A stretch of 12,150 bases of DNA from assembly GCA_018335615.1 (NCBI GenBank), contig JAGXRS010000061.1:1-12150 (forward strand). The letters run 5' to 3'. The notes under the pieces were generated by a model that ran no database searches, had not been told where the DNA came from, and saw only the letters and a list, made by a program, of their open reading frames with translations. Shown piece after piece: positions 11,973-12,150 of the stretch. Source of the stretch: Hydrogenophaga sp. Its GTDB lineage: Bacteria > Pseudomonadota > Gammaproteobacteria > Burkholderiales > Burkholderiaceae_C. The position numbers and the translations under genes were made by a program. Every line of letters begins with the position of its first letter. The first letter of the stretch is position 1.

Positions 11973-12150
11973 GTCATGCCGGCACACCCGCGCTGCGTTG
12001 GACGCACCGGCGGGCTCGGCCATAAGGCACGCCGATTGCCGCCGGACGGCTGAGTGGCGGCGCGCTGAACTTTTCGCCTGCGCCGTTTCTCACAAGAGCA
12101 GGACGATCCACTGAGAAGCACCGACCCGCCGCAGGGCGAGTGGCTGGGGG
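11973..12150. other. host DNA after dusA, no gene recognised
   Basis: The 178 bases after the dusA stop contain a small inverted repeat (GCCGCC/GGCGGC at 12038-12061) and a TGCGT/ACGCA hairpin near 11994, neither with a T tract. The short open frames crossing this stretch look like shadows of dusA. The last bases may lead into a gene outside the window. Confidence 0.4.

Noticed and set aside
10860..12023. 387-codon minus-strand open frame opposite dusA
   Set aside because: Shadow of dusA in GC-rich DNA; the product is His/Ala-rich with no recognisable domain, while DusA motifs are complete on the plus strand.

Overview
The window is high-GC DNA from a betaproteobacterium, most likely family Comamonadaceae (Acidovorax-like). 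The evidence is a phbA-phbB pair of the Burkholderiales type, GC-rich palindromes between genes, and a DusA-type tRNA-dihydrouridine synthase just downstream. The family-level call is inference; no marker gene settles the genus.

Layout. Positions 1-1888 are host chromosome: the 3' part of an acetyl-CoA acetyltransferase gene, a complete acetoacetyl-CoA reductase gene, and a probable terminator. At 1889 the host dusA gene starts, but it is interrupted after about 15-20 codons by an integrated element of about 9.04 kb. The element lies between two copies of a 14-bp core (1934-1947 and 10971-10984). The rest of dusA follows at the right end and is open again because the element supplies a new start and about 27 new N-terminal residues. 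No gene is recognised in the last ~180 bases.

The element. All its recognisable genes are on the minus strand, reading from the right end (integrase) to the left end (capsid). In order of transcription they are: a tyrosine integrase; an unrecognised 180-aa protein; an AlpA/excisionase-like helix-turn-helix protein; a 362-bp structured leader that looks like a C4-type antisense RNA locus; and a tightly overlapped five-gene operon (80 aa, 203 aa, 69 aa, a CHC2 zinc-finger primase fragment, and a DUF3987-like primase-helicase ATPase). An AT-richer, repeat-bearing stretch follows that resembles a replication origin. After it come an uncertain 127-aa ORF, a 171-aa protein, a 90-aa protein and a single-chain prohead protease/major capsid protein fusion. 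The left end is about 240 bp of noncoding DNA with an 11-bp inverted repeat and a minus-strand terminator beside attL.

Interpretation. The element has integration, regulation, replication and capsid genes. It has no recognisable large terminase, portal, tail or lysis gene. That content fits a phage satellite (PICI-like or P4-like) that makes its own capsid protein and takes the rest from a helper phage; a shrunken prophage is the main alternative. The boundaries are well supported by the interrupted and rebuilt dusA gene, the core repeat, and matched pairs of 8-mers with 11-bp spacing at both ends. The points most worth following up are the minimal capsid-only head module, the antisense-RNA-like switch in front of the replication operon, the origin-like region, and an attP whose similarity to dusA differs only at codon third positions.
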